Shown here: positions 22,148-29,797 of the stretch, piece by piece
How the letters are laid out: the number at the start of each line of letters is the position of its first letter
How positions within the stretch are numbered: position 1 is the first letter of the stretch
From: JBBIOI01 sp037443425
GTDB lineage: Bacteria; Desulfobacterota; BSN033; UBA1163
Length of the DNA: 29,797 nucleotides
Reading direction: 5' to 3'
NCBI GenBank assembly: GCA_037443425.1
Contig: JBBIOI010000035.1
Coordinates: 1 to 29,797, forward strand
Position numbers and translations under genes: made by a program
The notes under the pieces: model-generated
Databases searched by the model: none
What the model was told of the DNA's origin: nothing
Seen by the model: the letters and a program-made list of their open reading frames with translations, nothing else

Positions 22148-23228
22148 AAGCAACTGGAGGCTTCTCAAATATGATACTTTTGACCCTAAAGTGAGTCTTG
22201 CTGTTAGTGAAGCTATATTCAGATGTAAAAGAGCAGGTTTATCCTCAAATACATTATACTTTTGGCAAACTAATAAACCAATAATAATATTTTACGCCGG
22301 CTCTAAGCATGAGATTTCAAAAAAATCTGAAAAACAAAGAATAGAATTATTGAGGAGTTGTGGTGTTGCAGGTAATAATTACTTTTGCGACACTGGAAAT
22401 ATTAATTTTTCAATTATAATAAACTCAAAATTTCTACTTCCTTTCCTAAAGGGAGAATATCAACCACTTTTGTCAGAGTATAGATTTATTTTAAGTTTTT
22501 TTGCCAAGGTGATTAAAGGATTTGGGATAGATGTTGAAGAGGATCCTTATGGAATTTATACTGTTCAAAAAAAAGAAATCGTTTCAGCTCAACCCTCATG
22601 GATAAAAGATATTTTACTCTTCCAGGGAACAATTTATTTAAATACAAATTTAGAAATGCTTAGAGAAGGATTAAACAGAGAGGTCACATCAATTCAACAA
22701 GAAACCAAAATATCTATCACACCTCAGGAAATCTGCAAAATGGTAGAAAAGGAATTTGAGGGAAAAATGGATATATCTTTTAAAAAAGAAGGGCTTATTG
22801 ATGTTGAAAGAATATTGTCTGAGAAGCTTTTTAATGAGAAATATGGCAAAGAAAGGTGGCATGTTGAAGGTAAAGCACCATTTTTAGCCCTGCTTGGAGA
22901 AACTTTAGTGGTCTTATATATTGCAAATCCACCAACATCAAAATGCCGAAAGCTTATCGAGAATGTAAAAAAAGTGATTGATAAAATAAAAGGAGAAATA
23001 AAAGTTATTGTCTGGAGGCGAGGGGCAGGAACCGAGCAACATCCATTGGAATTGATGCCTCCGGTTATAATTACACTCTCTAAGGCTCATATTTTACCTG
23101 CAGTAATAATTAATGGAGAAGTTAAATTTGCGCTTGAAGTCCCACCAGAAGAAAAATTACAAGAAGCAATATTTTATCCTGATAGATTTCCTGATATTCT
23201 TGGATCACTACTTAAAGTCCGACCCTAA
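22134..23228 (+). CDS. Diverged lipoate-protein ligase-like protein (LplA paralogue)
   Basis: This 364-residue protein has the lipoate/biotin-ligase fold pattern and aligns along its length with the canonical ligase on the opposite strand (WRLLKYDTFDPKVSLAVSEA against WRLLDYSFSDPIMNLAFEES). The Gly-rich substrate loop, RLSPGGA in the neighbour, is here SCGVAGNN. The lysine region NDIVVNRRKISGASQ is replaced by YGIYTVQKKEIVSAQ, which keeps a lysine (K147) at the aligned place. It is probably altered in substrate or activity, or serves as a partner subunit. GGAGGTG precedes the ATG, which lies inside the DUF5714 gene end. The last 21 nt overlap the canonical ligase tail-to-tail. Confidence 0.8.
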   Translation: MVENESNWRLLKYDTFDPKVSLAVSEAIFRCKRAGLSSNTLYFWQTNKPIIIFYAGSKHEISKKSEKQRIELLRSCGVAGNNYFCDTGNINFSIIINSKFLLPFLKGEYQPLLSEYRFILSFFAKVIKGFGIDVEEDPYGIYTVQKKEIVSAQPSWIKDILLFQGTIYLNTNLEMLREGLNREVTSIQQETKISITPQEICKMVEKEFEGKMDISFKKEGLIDVERILSEKLFNEKYGKERWHVEGKAPFLALLGETLVVLYIANPPTSKCRKLIENVKKVIDKIKGEIKVIVWRRGAGTEQHPLELMPPVIITLSKAHILPAVIINGEVKFALEVPPEEKLQEAIFYPDRFPDILGSLLKVRP

Positions 23229-24269
23229 GTAAGCTAACATAATTGCCTTTGCAAAATCTTCAACCTGGGCTCCTATTGCCTGAATCCTCTTTAGGGCAAA
23301 AATCTCTTTTATTCTTCTTAAAAGACTTTCTTCAACAAGAATTTCTCCTTTTAAACCTTGCTCTAATTCATGGATAGCATTATCAGGGTGGATTATAAAA
23401 TCACCAGAAATTTTAATGTCTTTTATCCTGTCATCATACAGTGATAATGATATTTTGATCACTCCCTTAGCAATCCTATAGTTTGATATTATATCAAGAT
23501 TTTTTTCTTCAGAATAAATCCATTCAAGCCTTTTATATTTTTCATCATAAAGTATCTCAGCCATTCTCTTTTCCCACTCATTAGGTGAATCTTTTTCGAA
23601 ACTGAGATTCAATGTCTTCTTAAAACCTTTAATGAGTTCTTCCTTAAACTCCTCAATTGAAATATCTTTCCCTATTTCTTGACTCAATGTAGTAACCCTT
23701 TCTCTTAGAGTTCGAAACCCTTGTGCAATCAACTTTATTTCAGAGGGTTTTAAAACTTGCTCAAGTATATCGATACGGGTATTAATAGATATCGTACCAT
23801 GATGAAGTATTGCATCGTACATCCTACTCTGAGAAGCACCTGATATCTTTCTTCGATTAACTACAATATCATTAATAGGCTTAAATTCTGATTTTACTCC
23901 CATAGAGGCTAAAGCCTCAATAACTCCACTACTTAGAATACTATATGAGTCCTCAACCTTTTCCGGAAGGGTTAAAGATTCAGTATTGAAGACCAAGCTG
24001 TATTGAAGACTCCCTTTATCGATATAAAGGGCCCCTCCAGGCGATAGTCTTTTTATTATTTTAATCCCATATAGTTTACATTTTTCCAAGTTCACTTCCT
24101 CTTTTGGATTCTGAAAACATCCAACACTTACTACAGGTGTGTGTTGCCATAGTCTTAAAGTAGCTGGGCTTTTTCTCTCCACTATTCCCCGAAGTAGACT
24201 TTCTTCAAAGGCAAGGTTCATTATTGGATCTGAAAAACTGTAATCTAAAAGCCTCCATATTTTCGTCAT
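23208..24269 (-). CDS. Lipoate-protein ligase A family protein
   Basis: This is a 353-residue lipoate ligase. The N-terminal catalytic domain has the loop KRLSPGGALYIDKGSLQYS (about 73-91) and the adenylate-binding lysine K141 in NDIVVNRRKISGASQ, followed by HHGTISIN. The C-terminal 100 residues form the accessory lipoate domain (WIYSEEKNLDIISNYRIAKG). It activates lipoate with ATP and transfers it to a lysine of a carrier protein such as GcvH or a dehydrogenase E2; no carrier gene lies in the window. AAGGAG precedes the ATG. It converges with its diverged paralogue, with a 21-nt overlap of the coding ends. Confidence 0.92.
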   Translation of the reverse strand: MTKIWRLLDYSFSDPIMNLAFEESLLRGIVERKSPATLRLWQHTPVVSVGCFQNPKEEVNLEKCKLYGIKIIKRLSPGGALYIDKGSLQYSLVFNTESLTLPEKVEDSYSILSSGVIEALASMGVKSEFKPINDIVVNRRKISGASQSRMYDAILHHGTISINTRIDILEQVLKPSEIKLIAQGFRTLRERVTTLSQEIGKDISIEEFKEELIKGFKKTLNLSFEKDSPNEWEKRMAEILYDEKYKRLEWIYSEEKNLDIISNYRIAKGVIKISLSLYDDRIKDIKISGDFIIHPDNAIHELEQGLKGEILVEESLLRRIKEIFALKRIQAIGAQVEDFAKAIMLAYLGSDFK

Positions 24270-24360
24270 TTAGATTCTCCTTTTGGTCTCCAGGAAAAAA
24301 GGGGAGATAATTAGTTTCCTTTTAAAGTTGACGGAAAAAATTGAAAGTCCCCGTCTTCTT

Positions 24361-25827
24361 TTATCTAACTTTAATAATATTTTGAGTAAACTTCTTATAC
24401 TCAGTTTCCCAGATTGGGTCGATAACTTGACGTAAAAAATGATCATACTCTATAAGGCCTCCATGATAGGATTGATCTTCTTTTGCCTCTCTTGCATTTT
24501 CATCAGATGGCTGGATGTCTGAATGGTTTTTAAGAATATTGTAAACCGCTTCGTGATGATCTCTGATTGGGCAAGGAAGGATGAGGTTTTCCTGATCCTG
24601 TGGAGGTTTACCATAGGCATATTGAGATTGCCATTTTCTTATTTCTTTAAAGAACGTTGAATAGAGGATATCGTTTAGTGTTCCGCCTCTTTTATAAACC
24701 TCGCAGATATTGTCTACGTAGTAAGGAATAAATACACAAGGCATTACATTTCCATGCCAATCAATATAAAGATATCCACCGCTTCGTCCTGCAGCAAGGC
24801 AACCATCGGTCATCACACCCTGATTCCAGAAATCTATGTAATTGTAACCTTCTTTTATCGCCCATACATTTCTTTTAAACATTTCAAGCCTCTGTTCAGG
24901 GGTAACCATATTTTCCAGGGTATAACCCCTACCAATTGGCATATATTGAAATAGCCACCCGTAAAAGACTCCCTGATCATCGAAATAAAATTTAAGAAAC
25001 TCTTTACTTGTAACCTCATCCCAATTATCTCTGGTTGCTTCTACAGAGATACCAAAAGGGACCCCTGCATTTCTGAGATATTCAAATTCCTCCATGATTT
25101 TCTTAAATACACCTCTTCCTCTTCTTTCATCTGTTTTTTGTTCAAACCCTTCAACTGAAATACAAGGGGTAAGATTTCCAATCTCAGCCAATCTCTTAGC
25201 AACGTCTTCATTAATTAAGGTGCCATTAGTATAGACCATAAAAAAATTATCATCATGCTCTCTTGCGAGATCAATAATTCCTTTTCCCTCACTCTTCCAG
25301 AGAAAAGGTTCTCCCCCTGAAATCACGGTAAATCGAGAGTGCCAGAACTCTTTTTTCTCCTTAATAATTCTGGTAACAATCTCCCAGGGAAGCGAAGCAT
25401 GAGCATGCGCCCCACTACCTGCGTAACATCCGGCGCATTTGAGATTGCAAAGCTGGGTTGGACTTAGAACGAGGTAGCTTGGATATACGGCCTTTTTCTC
25501 ATTGTCTTTTCGTATTTCCCTCTCTGAGATATCTTCTATAAAGACATTTCTAACAAAGACTTTAACCATTTTATGAAAGACATCCTTGCTCATGATCCCC
25601 CGTCTTAGATGTTTGTCTGTTGTACGGAGAAGATTTCGGACAAATGCATATTTAAGTTCTTGGGCAGGTCTAAGGCCTTCAGTATTTTGCTCTACAATTC
25701 CTTGCCAAAGCTTTTTTTCTGCCTTTTTTATCAAAAAACTTCTTGCAGATTCTATGTCAACTATTTGAAGTATAAGATCAACAACCTTTCCCCATGCAAC
25801 TTTCTTTACCTTTTGAGTTACCCTCAT
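24361..25827 (-). CDS. Radical SAM protein with C-terminal accessory Cys region
   Basis: This is a 488-residue protein. The N-terminal 115 residues are helical. The radical-SAM cluster motif CNLKCAGC is C127-x3-C131-x2-C134, followed by SGGEPFLW (the GGEP SAM motif), VYTNGTLI, and SVEGFEQKTDERRGRG. A C-terminal region has GCLAAGRSGGYLYID, VMPCVFIPYY and LPCPIRDH, resembling SPASM/twitch auxiliary cluster ligands. The family is widespread in anaerobes and archaea, but I cannot name the reaction. It lies 91 nt downstream of the lipoate ligase start on the same strand order (radical SAM first, ligase second). The ligase, its paralogue and DUF5714 nearby suggest a shared modification pathway (inference). 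Confidence 0.88.
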   Translation of the reverse strand: MRVTQKVKKVAWGKVVDLILQIVDIESARSFLIKKAEKKLWQGIVEQNTEGLRPAQELKYAFVRNLLRTTDKHLRRGIMSKDVFHKMVKVFVRNVFIEDISEREIRKDNEKKAVYPSYLVLSPTQLCNLKCAGCYAGSGAHAHASLPWEIVTRIIKEKKEFWHSRFTVISGGEPFLWKSEGKGIIDLAREHDDNFFMVYTNGTLINEDVAKRLAEIGNLTPCISVEGFEQKTDERRGRGVFKKIMEEFEYLRNAGVPFGISVEATRDNWDEVTSKEFLKFYFDDQGVFYGWLFQYMPIGRGYTLENMVTPEQRLEMFKRNVWAIKEGYNYIDFWNQGVMTDGCLAAGRSGGYLYIDWHGNVMPCVFIPYYVDNICEVYKRGGTLNDILYSTFFKEIRKWQSQYAYGKPPQDQENLILPCPIRDHHEAVYNILKNHSDIQPSDENAREAKEDQSYHGGLIEYDHFLRQVIDPIWETEYKKFTQNIIKVR

Positions 25828-25881
25828 TTCTTCTCCCCCAAAAGATAAATTTTTTTCTTATGTATAATAATTTTGCAACTC

Positions 25882-26772
25882 CTACTTATTACAAAGCTCA
25901 TCCATTTTGCAGAGATTCTTTTTTTCCGTTTGTATGACTGTATGCTGAATATTATGGTTCTTAAGAAGTACTTCATTAATGTTCTGGATGATTCTATCAG
26001 TATCTTCTACCCCTTCATTTTCATCTATGCAAATGTGGCATGAGAGGAAAGTCTCATTTGAATTGATTGACCATATATGAAGACCATGAACACTTTTTAC
26101 CCCGACTACCCCCAAAATATCATTAAGTACTTTATCAAATTCGAGATGTTCTGGAACACCCTGCATGAAAATATGTATTGTCTTTTTTATTATACTAATA
26201 CCACTCCAAAGGATCATTACAGCTATTAAAAAACTCACTATAAGATCCACCGCTGCCCAGTTTGTAAGGTAAATAATTATACCAGATATAATAACTGCAA
26301 CAGAAGAAATGGCATCATAGAAAAGATGGAGGTAGGCAGCTTTAATATTTAGATTATGTTCTTTTTCTCCTAAAATAATCATTGAAAAAATATTTCCAAA
26401 TAATCCTATAAGTGCAACTCCAAGCATCAATTTTAAAGATAATTGAGGAGGTGAAGATGCCCTTTTAATGGCTTCTAAAATAATAAAAAGTGCGATTCCA
26501 ACTAAAGAAAGAGAATTAATCAAAGCTGTAAATATCTCTGTTCTTTTAAAGCCAAATGTATGTCTACGAGTTGCCTTTTTTTCGGAAACCTTTTCTCCTA
26601 TATAACTTAATCCGAGCGATATAACATCTGATAGGTTATGTCCAGCATCTGAAAGTAAGGCAAGGCTTCCAGAAAATGTCCCTCCAATTGCTTCAGCGAT
26701 AGTGATAAAAATATTAATTAAGATTGCCCAACCAATACGCTTGGAACTGTTGTTATGGGTGAAATTCTCCAT
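25882..26772 (-). CDS. Cation diffusion facilitator (CDF) metal exporter, ZitB/CzcD type
   Basis: This is a 296-residue inner-membrane antiporter that exports Zn2+ or a similar divalent cation in exchange for protons. Six membrane helices end near residue 205. The transport site is HNLSD (H45, D49) in TM2 and HLFYD in TM5, the HD-HD pattern typical of Zn/Cd transporters. The cytoplasmic domain carries VHGLHIWSINSNETFLSCHICID, and the tail adds CKMDELC. A TTG at 26775 directly before the ATG could serve as start; neither has a good ribosome site. It is transcribed divergently from the CLC gene. Confidence 0.93.
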   Translation of the reverse strand: MENFTHNNSSKRIGWAILINIFITIAEAIGGTFSGSLALLSDAGHNLSDVISLGLSYIGEKVSEKKATRRHTFGFKRTEIFTALINSLSLVGIALFIILEAIKRASSPPQLSLKLMLGVALIGLFGNIFSMIILGEKEHNLNIKAAYLHLFYDAISSVAVIISGIIIYLTNWAAVDLIVSFLIAVMILWSGISIIKKTIHIFMQGVPEHLEFDKVLNDILGVVGVKSVHGLHIWSINSNETFLSCHICIDENEGVEDTDRIIQNINEVLLKNHNIQHTVIQTEKKNLCKMDELCNK

Positions 26773-26854
26773 CAAAAAAATTTTAACTCAGAAAGATTAA
26801 TTTTTCTAACTAAAAATGTAACTCCCCTTGAAATAGTTAAAAATTTTTTATGTG

Positions 26855-26882
26855 TTGATTTTCTTTAAATATTTTTTATAAT
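26855..26882 (+). promoter_or_regulatory. Promoter of the CLC gene
   Basis: TTGATT (26855-26860) and a perfect TATAAT (26877-26882) are 16 nt apart, about 50 nt before the CLC ATG at 26933. Confidence 0.55.
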
Positions 26883-26932
26883 TGCAAAGGTATTTATTAA
26901 AAGTTAATATGAATTGGTCTTGGTAAGACGTT

Positions 26933-28732
26933 ATGTTAAAGAATTTTTTTCAATTTTTCTCACCTGATAGGATGAGATGGGTTTGGCGCTGGATCTTTTT
27001 AGGAGTTTTGATTGGTGTAGTAGCAGGTTTTGGAGCCATCATCTTCAACTTCCTTCTTCACATAGGCACTCGATTCTTTATGAATGATCTTGTTACTTTA
27101 ATTCTGAATGGCTCAAAAGAAGAGATTCTATTGGGTATTCCACTTAAGAGGTGGATATTCCTCTTTATCCCTGCACTTGGGGGTATTCTTTCTGGATATC
27201 TTGTTTACAATTTAGCCCCTGAGGCAGAAGGACATGGGACAGACGCAATGATTGAAAGTTTTCATCGGAAAAGAGGTATCATTCGAAAGAGAGTCCCCTT
27301 TGTAAAGACTTTTGCCTCTGTCCTCACGATTGGTTCAGGTGGATCAGCTGGTAAGGAGGGTCCCATTGCCCAGATTGGTTCAGGATTTGCTTCCTTTTTA
27401 GCCTCCTTGCTTAAAATGAATGACAGAGAACGTCGATTAATGTTACTTGCAGGAGCTGCGGGAGGAATCGGAGCAATTTTTAAAGCCCCATTGGGTGCTG
27501 CCCTTTTTGCCACAGAGGTACTCTATCGAAAGCCTGAATTTGAATTTGAAGGGATTATCCCCTCGGTTATTTCGTCAATTATATCCTATACAATATTCAC
27601 CCTTTATTATGGATGGGGTACAATCTTTCAAATTCCAAAACTTTCTCCAGTTATAGCCCCAAGCGAGCTTTTAATATATTCTCTTTTCGGAGTGGTTTGT
27701 GCAATAGTTGGATTTATTTATATCCGCCTTTTCTATGGAATGAGGGATTACTTTTTCAAAAAGTTTCATATGTTAGGCCCGTATAAACCAGCCTTAGGAG
27801 GTTTAATGTTAGGTGGATTGTCTGTTTTCTTTCCTCAGGTTTTAAGTGGAGGATATGAATGGATTCAATCAGCCATTGAAGGAAAATTAACTGCTATAAC
27901 TATGTTTTCCCTTGTTTTTGCAAAAATTATTGCAACTTCTTTTACTATAAGTTCAGGTGGCAGTGGTGGAGTCTTTGCCCCTTCCCTTTTTATAGGGGCA
28001 ATGCTCGGAGGTTTTTACGGAAGTCTGGTTTCTGAACTCTTTCCGGAGTTAATGATCAATACAAGTTCTTTTGTTTTAGTAGGAATGGGTGGATTCTTTG
28101 GTGGGGTAGCAAAAGTTCCAATGGCTTCCTTAATCATGGTCGCTGAGATGAGTGGAGGATATAGTCTTATTGTCCCCCTTTTAATTGTTTCTACAATCTC
28201 CTATCTTTTATTAGGAGAGATTTCTCTTTATGAAAAACAGGTCTCAAGCAGGGTAGACTCTCCTGCTCATATGGGAGAATTCGCAGTCAATATCTTAGAA
28301 CATATTCCAGTTAAAAGAGCCCTCCCAATCTCTTTAGAGAGGGACATATTGTTTATTCAAGAAGATACAAAACTGGATAAAATTGTCCAATTGATAGTAA
28401 ATTCAAACCAAATGAATTTCCCTGTAGTAGATAGAGAAGGACATCTAAAGGGTATTCTTTCTTTTAGCGATATAAGGCAGTTTATGTTGAATAGAGAAAT
28501 TCACTCATTAATAGTTGCTAAAGATATAGCCACTTTAAAAATTCATACTGTAACTCCTGAAGATAACCTTCATACTGCTTTGAAGAAGATGACAGAGGCA
28601 GATATCCGTGAATTACCTGTTGTTAGCCAAGAAAATCCGAAGAAAGTAATTTCTATGCTAAGCCGAAAAGATATTCTCCGAACCTATTATGAAGAGATTG
28701 AAAAGATAAATAAAAGTAGAAATCTCAAATAA
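26933..28732 (+). CDS. CLC-family chloride transporter/channel with CBS domain pair
   Basis: This is a 599-residue protein. The membrane CLC domain (about 1-430) shows the gating-glutamate motif GSGGSAGKEGP with E142, FKAPLGAALFATEVLY, and the anion-coordinating SSGGSGGVFAPSLFIGAMLGG. A pair of CBS domains follows (about 470-590; PVVDREGHLKGILSF and ELPVVSQENPKKVISMLSRKD), which bind adenine nucleotides in many CLCs. The position of the proton-path glutamate E203 of E. coli ClcA is V196 here (ATEVLY against IIEEMR), so proton coupling may differ and channel-like transport is possible. It runs divergently from the CDF exporter and converges on the DUF1684 gene. Confidence 0.93.
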   Translation: MLKNFFQFFSPDRMRWVWRWIFLGVLIGVVAGFGAIIFNFLLHIGTRFFMNDLVTLILNGSKEEILLGIPLKRWIFLFIPALGGILSGYLVYNLAPEAEGHGTDAMIESFHRKRGIIRKRVPFVKTFASVLTIGSGGSAGKEGPIAQIGSGFASFLASLLKMNDRERRLMLLAGAAGGIGAIFKAPLGAALFATEVLYRKPEFEFEGIIPSVISSIISYTIFTLYYGWGTIFQIPKLSPVIAPSELLIYSLFGVVCAIVGFIYIRLFYGMRDYFFKKFHMLGPYKPALGGLMLGGLSVFFPQVLSGGYEWIQSAIEGKLTAITMFSLVFAKIIATSFTISSGGSGGVFAPSLFIGAMLGGFYGSLVSELFPELMINTSSFVLVGMGGFFGGVAKVPMASLIMVAEMSGGYSLIVPLLIVSTISYLLLGEISLYEKQVSSRVDSPAHMGEFAVNILEHIPVKRALPISLERDILFIQEDTKLDKIVQLIVNSNQMNFPVVDREGHLKGILSFSDIRQFMLNREIHSLIVAKDIATLKIHTVTPEDNLHTALKKMTEADIRELPVVSQENPKKVISMLSRKDILRTYYEEIEKINKSRNLK

Positions 28733-28751
28733 TTTCACATTACGCTATCTT

Positions 28752-28768
28752 CTTTACATATTGTAAAG
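28752..28768. other. Perfect A+T-rich palindrome between convergent genes
   Basis: CTTTACA-TAT-TGTAAAG is a 7-bp perfect dyad, 20 nt after the CLC stop. It lacks the GC content and T tract of an intrinsic terminator. It may be a protein-binding site or chance. Confidence 0.25.
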
Positions 28769-28823
28769 GGCAAAATAATCTTCTTGGAAAACCTCGATTC
28801 TCTAATAAATGGATGTTTTACTT

Positions 28824-29450
28824 CTATTTAAAATTCTTTTCTCCTGCCCGAATCTCTATTTTTAATCTATTCTCTTCAAGAGGCAACACACAGACATAAT
28901 TTTCATTATACACACATGAAGGGTTATAAGCATAATTGAAATCCACGACGATTCGATATCCTGGCATCAATACCTCTGCATCCAGATATCGACCACCCTC
29001 ATAGGTTTCCTTTCCATTTGTCAGGTCATAGAAGGGAATGAAGATCAGATCGCTTCCGATTGACTTATAAAGTTCAAGTGAGTGTTCTTTCCCTTCGAAG
29101 GTAAAACGAAATTTTCCATAACGAATATATCTCTTACGGGGTCCTTTATTGGTTGGAAAGATGGCATAGTATTTCGGGTCATTTATATTGATATTATAGC
29201 GCTCAATTTTCCCTTCGAAACGATACTTAAGATCAATAGGGAAATAGTGTAGTCCTCTAAATCGAAGTTTATCAGAGTCTTTGAGGGGAGAATTTGGTGC
29301 GGTTTTGAAAAAGATATCTTTCTCTTTTCGAAAGGTTTGTATAGCTTTAATAATTTTTTCTATGTTTTTGTTATCTTCCGAAAAAATTAAGACAGGTTCC
29401 GCTATGATTGAGAGTATGATTAATCCAAGATATAAGAAAAGAATTTTCAT
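28824..29450 (-). CDS. DUF1684-family secreted protein
   Basis: This is a 208-residue protein with a signal peptide (MKILFLYLGLIILSII, cleavage near residue 24). The DUF1684 core is clear: SPLKDSD, FRGLHYFPID, YIRYGKFRFTFEGKEHSLELY, IFIPFYDLTNGKETYEGGRYLDAE, VDFNYAYNPSCVYNENYVC and RLKIEIRAGEK. Its function is unknown. Export to the periplasm or outer surface is inferred from the signal peptide. It follows an Fe-S protein gene on the same strand, with an 83-nt gap. Confidence 0.88.
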   Translation of the reverse strand: MKILFLYLGLIILSIIAEPVLIFSEDNKNIEKIIKAIQTFRKEKDIFFKTAPNSPLKDSDKLRFRGLHYFPIDLKYRFEGKIERYNININDPKYYAIFPTNKGPRKRYIRYGKFRFTFEGKEHSLELYKSIGSDLIFIPFYDLTNGKETYEGGRYLDAEVLMPGYRIVVDFNYAYNPSCVYNENYVCVLPLEENRLKIEIRAGEKNFK

Positions 29451-29533
29451 TCTATGAAGACCCTCAATTTATAATAACATATTCTATAAAGGTAAGAAAA
29501 ACTTAGGTCACGGACAAATTTAAAATGAATAGT

Positions 29534-29797
29534 TTAATTTCCATTCTGATTTTCTAAAAAGTTCGACTTGATCTTCAAACCAGCATTTTTTAAAGTTTCA
29601 AGAAGTATCCTTCGTTTATCTTTAAATTGTTCGGAGAACAGAGGAAAACAATTTGTAATATCTATCTTTCCATCGATCAATTTAAAAGCAAAGGCAAGGC
29701 AACTCCTCATTCCACATTCCTTACAGTTTGTTCCAGGGAGGAGCTTCTGAATATCGGATGGTTTCAGTGAATCCCCTGAAGAGTAATTGGGCTCAAT
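29534..29797 (-). CDS. C-terminal part of a PF04060-type [4Fe-4S] domain protein (runs off the window)
   Basis: The minus strand is open from the window edge (29797) to TAA at 29536-29534, giving the last 87 residues. They contain LLPGTNCKECGMRSCLAFAF and, further on, ITNCFPLF: C-x2-C-x4-C-x16-C, the spacing of the PF04060 [4Fe-4S] domain found in RnfB, CdhE/AcsC-type corrinoid proteins and many stand-alone anaerobe proteins. The start lies outside the window, so total length and role are unknown. A plus-strand frame at 29568-29750 is only the shadow of this gene. Confidence 0.85.
   Translation of the reverse strand: MEPNYSSGDSLKPSDIQKLLPGTNCKECGMRSCLAFAFKLIDGKIDITNCFPLFSEQFKDKRRILLETLKNAGLKIKSNFLENQNGN

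Noticed and set aside
29568..29750. Plus-strand 60-residue ORF
   Set aside because: The opposite strand encodes the clear C-x2-C-x4-C-x16-C Fe-S domain over the same bases.
1..29797. CRISPR array, tRNA, rRNA, prophage or transposase genes
   Set aside because: No regularly spaced repeats, cloverleaf, rRNA segments, integrase or transposase reading frames were seen on either strand.

Overview
The window is about 29.8 kb of A+T-rich bacterial chromosome. Outer-membrane export proteins, Tat-exported molybdoenzyme machinery, a lipoate-ligase pair, radical-SAM chemistry and Fe-S proteins point to a Gram-negative, probably anaerobic bacterium of the Desulfobacterota/Nitrospirota type. No rRNA or other marker gene is present, so the lineage is an inference only.

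Layout. (1) 31-4182, plus strand: a tight four-gene envelope operon with a LolD/MacB-type ATPase, an FtsX-like permease, a LolA-like periplasmic protein and an outer-membrane beta-barrel. (2) 4183-10752: an accessory island that looks more A+T-rich. It holds a type IIS restriction-modification (R-M) system of the AlwI/BstNBI family with two adjacent DNA methyltransferases. The nuclease gene has an in-frame TGA at codon 46. Behind it lie a frameshifted pseudogene and a third, SPPY-type methyltransferase. Two related imperfect-hairpin repeats resembling degenerate attC sites bracket the last two genes. (3) 10753-13016, minus strand: an ArsR-family regulator with a Cys-rich tail and a two-gene ABC exporter. 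(4) 13219-16711, minus strand: a Tat-exported molybdopterin oxidoreductase, its TorD-like chaperone and a four-cluster ferredoxin subunit, with no membrane anchor gene. (5) 17248-20987, minus strand: a PhnD-like periplasmic binding protein, a histidine kinase and an NtrC-type sigma-54 activator. A sigma-54 promoter match lies upstream of the molybdoenzyme operon, so regions 4 and 5 read as one sensory/respiratory unit. (6) 21389-25827: a DUF5714 protein, a diverged lipoate-ligase paralogue, a canonical lipoate ligase converging on it, and a radical-SAM protein. (7) 25882-29797: a CDF metal exporter, a CLC chloride transporter/channel with CBS domains, a DUF1684 protein, and the C-terminal part of a PF04060-type Fe-S protein that runs off the right edge.

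The most interesting items are the disrupted R-M island with attC-like repeats, the linked sigma-54/PhnD/molybdoenzyme module whose substrate is unknown, the paired lipoate ligases with DUF5714 and radical SAM, and a possible internal start inside the ArsR gene giving a separate 40-residue Cys-rich protein.
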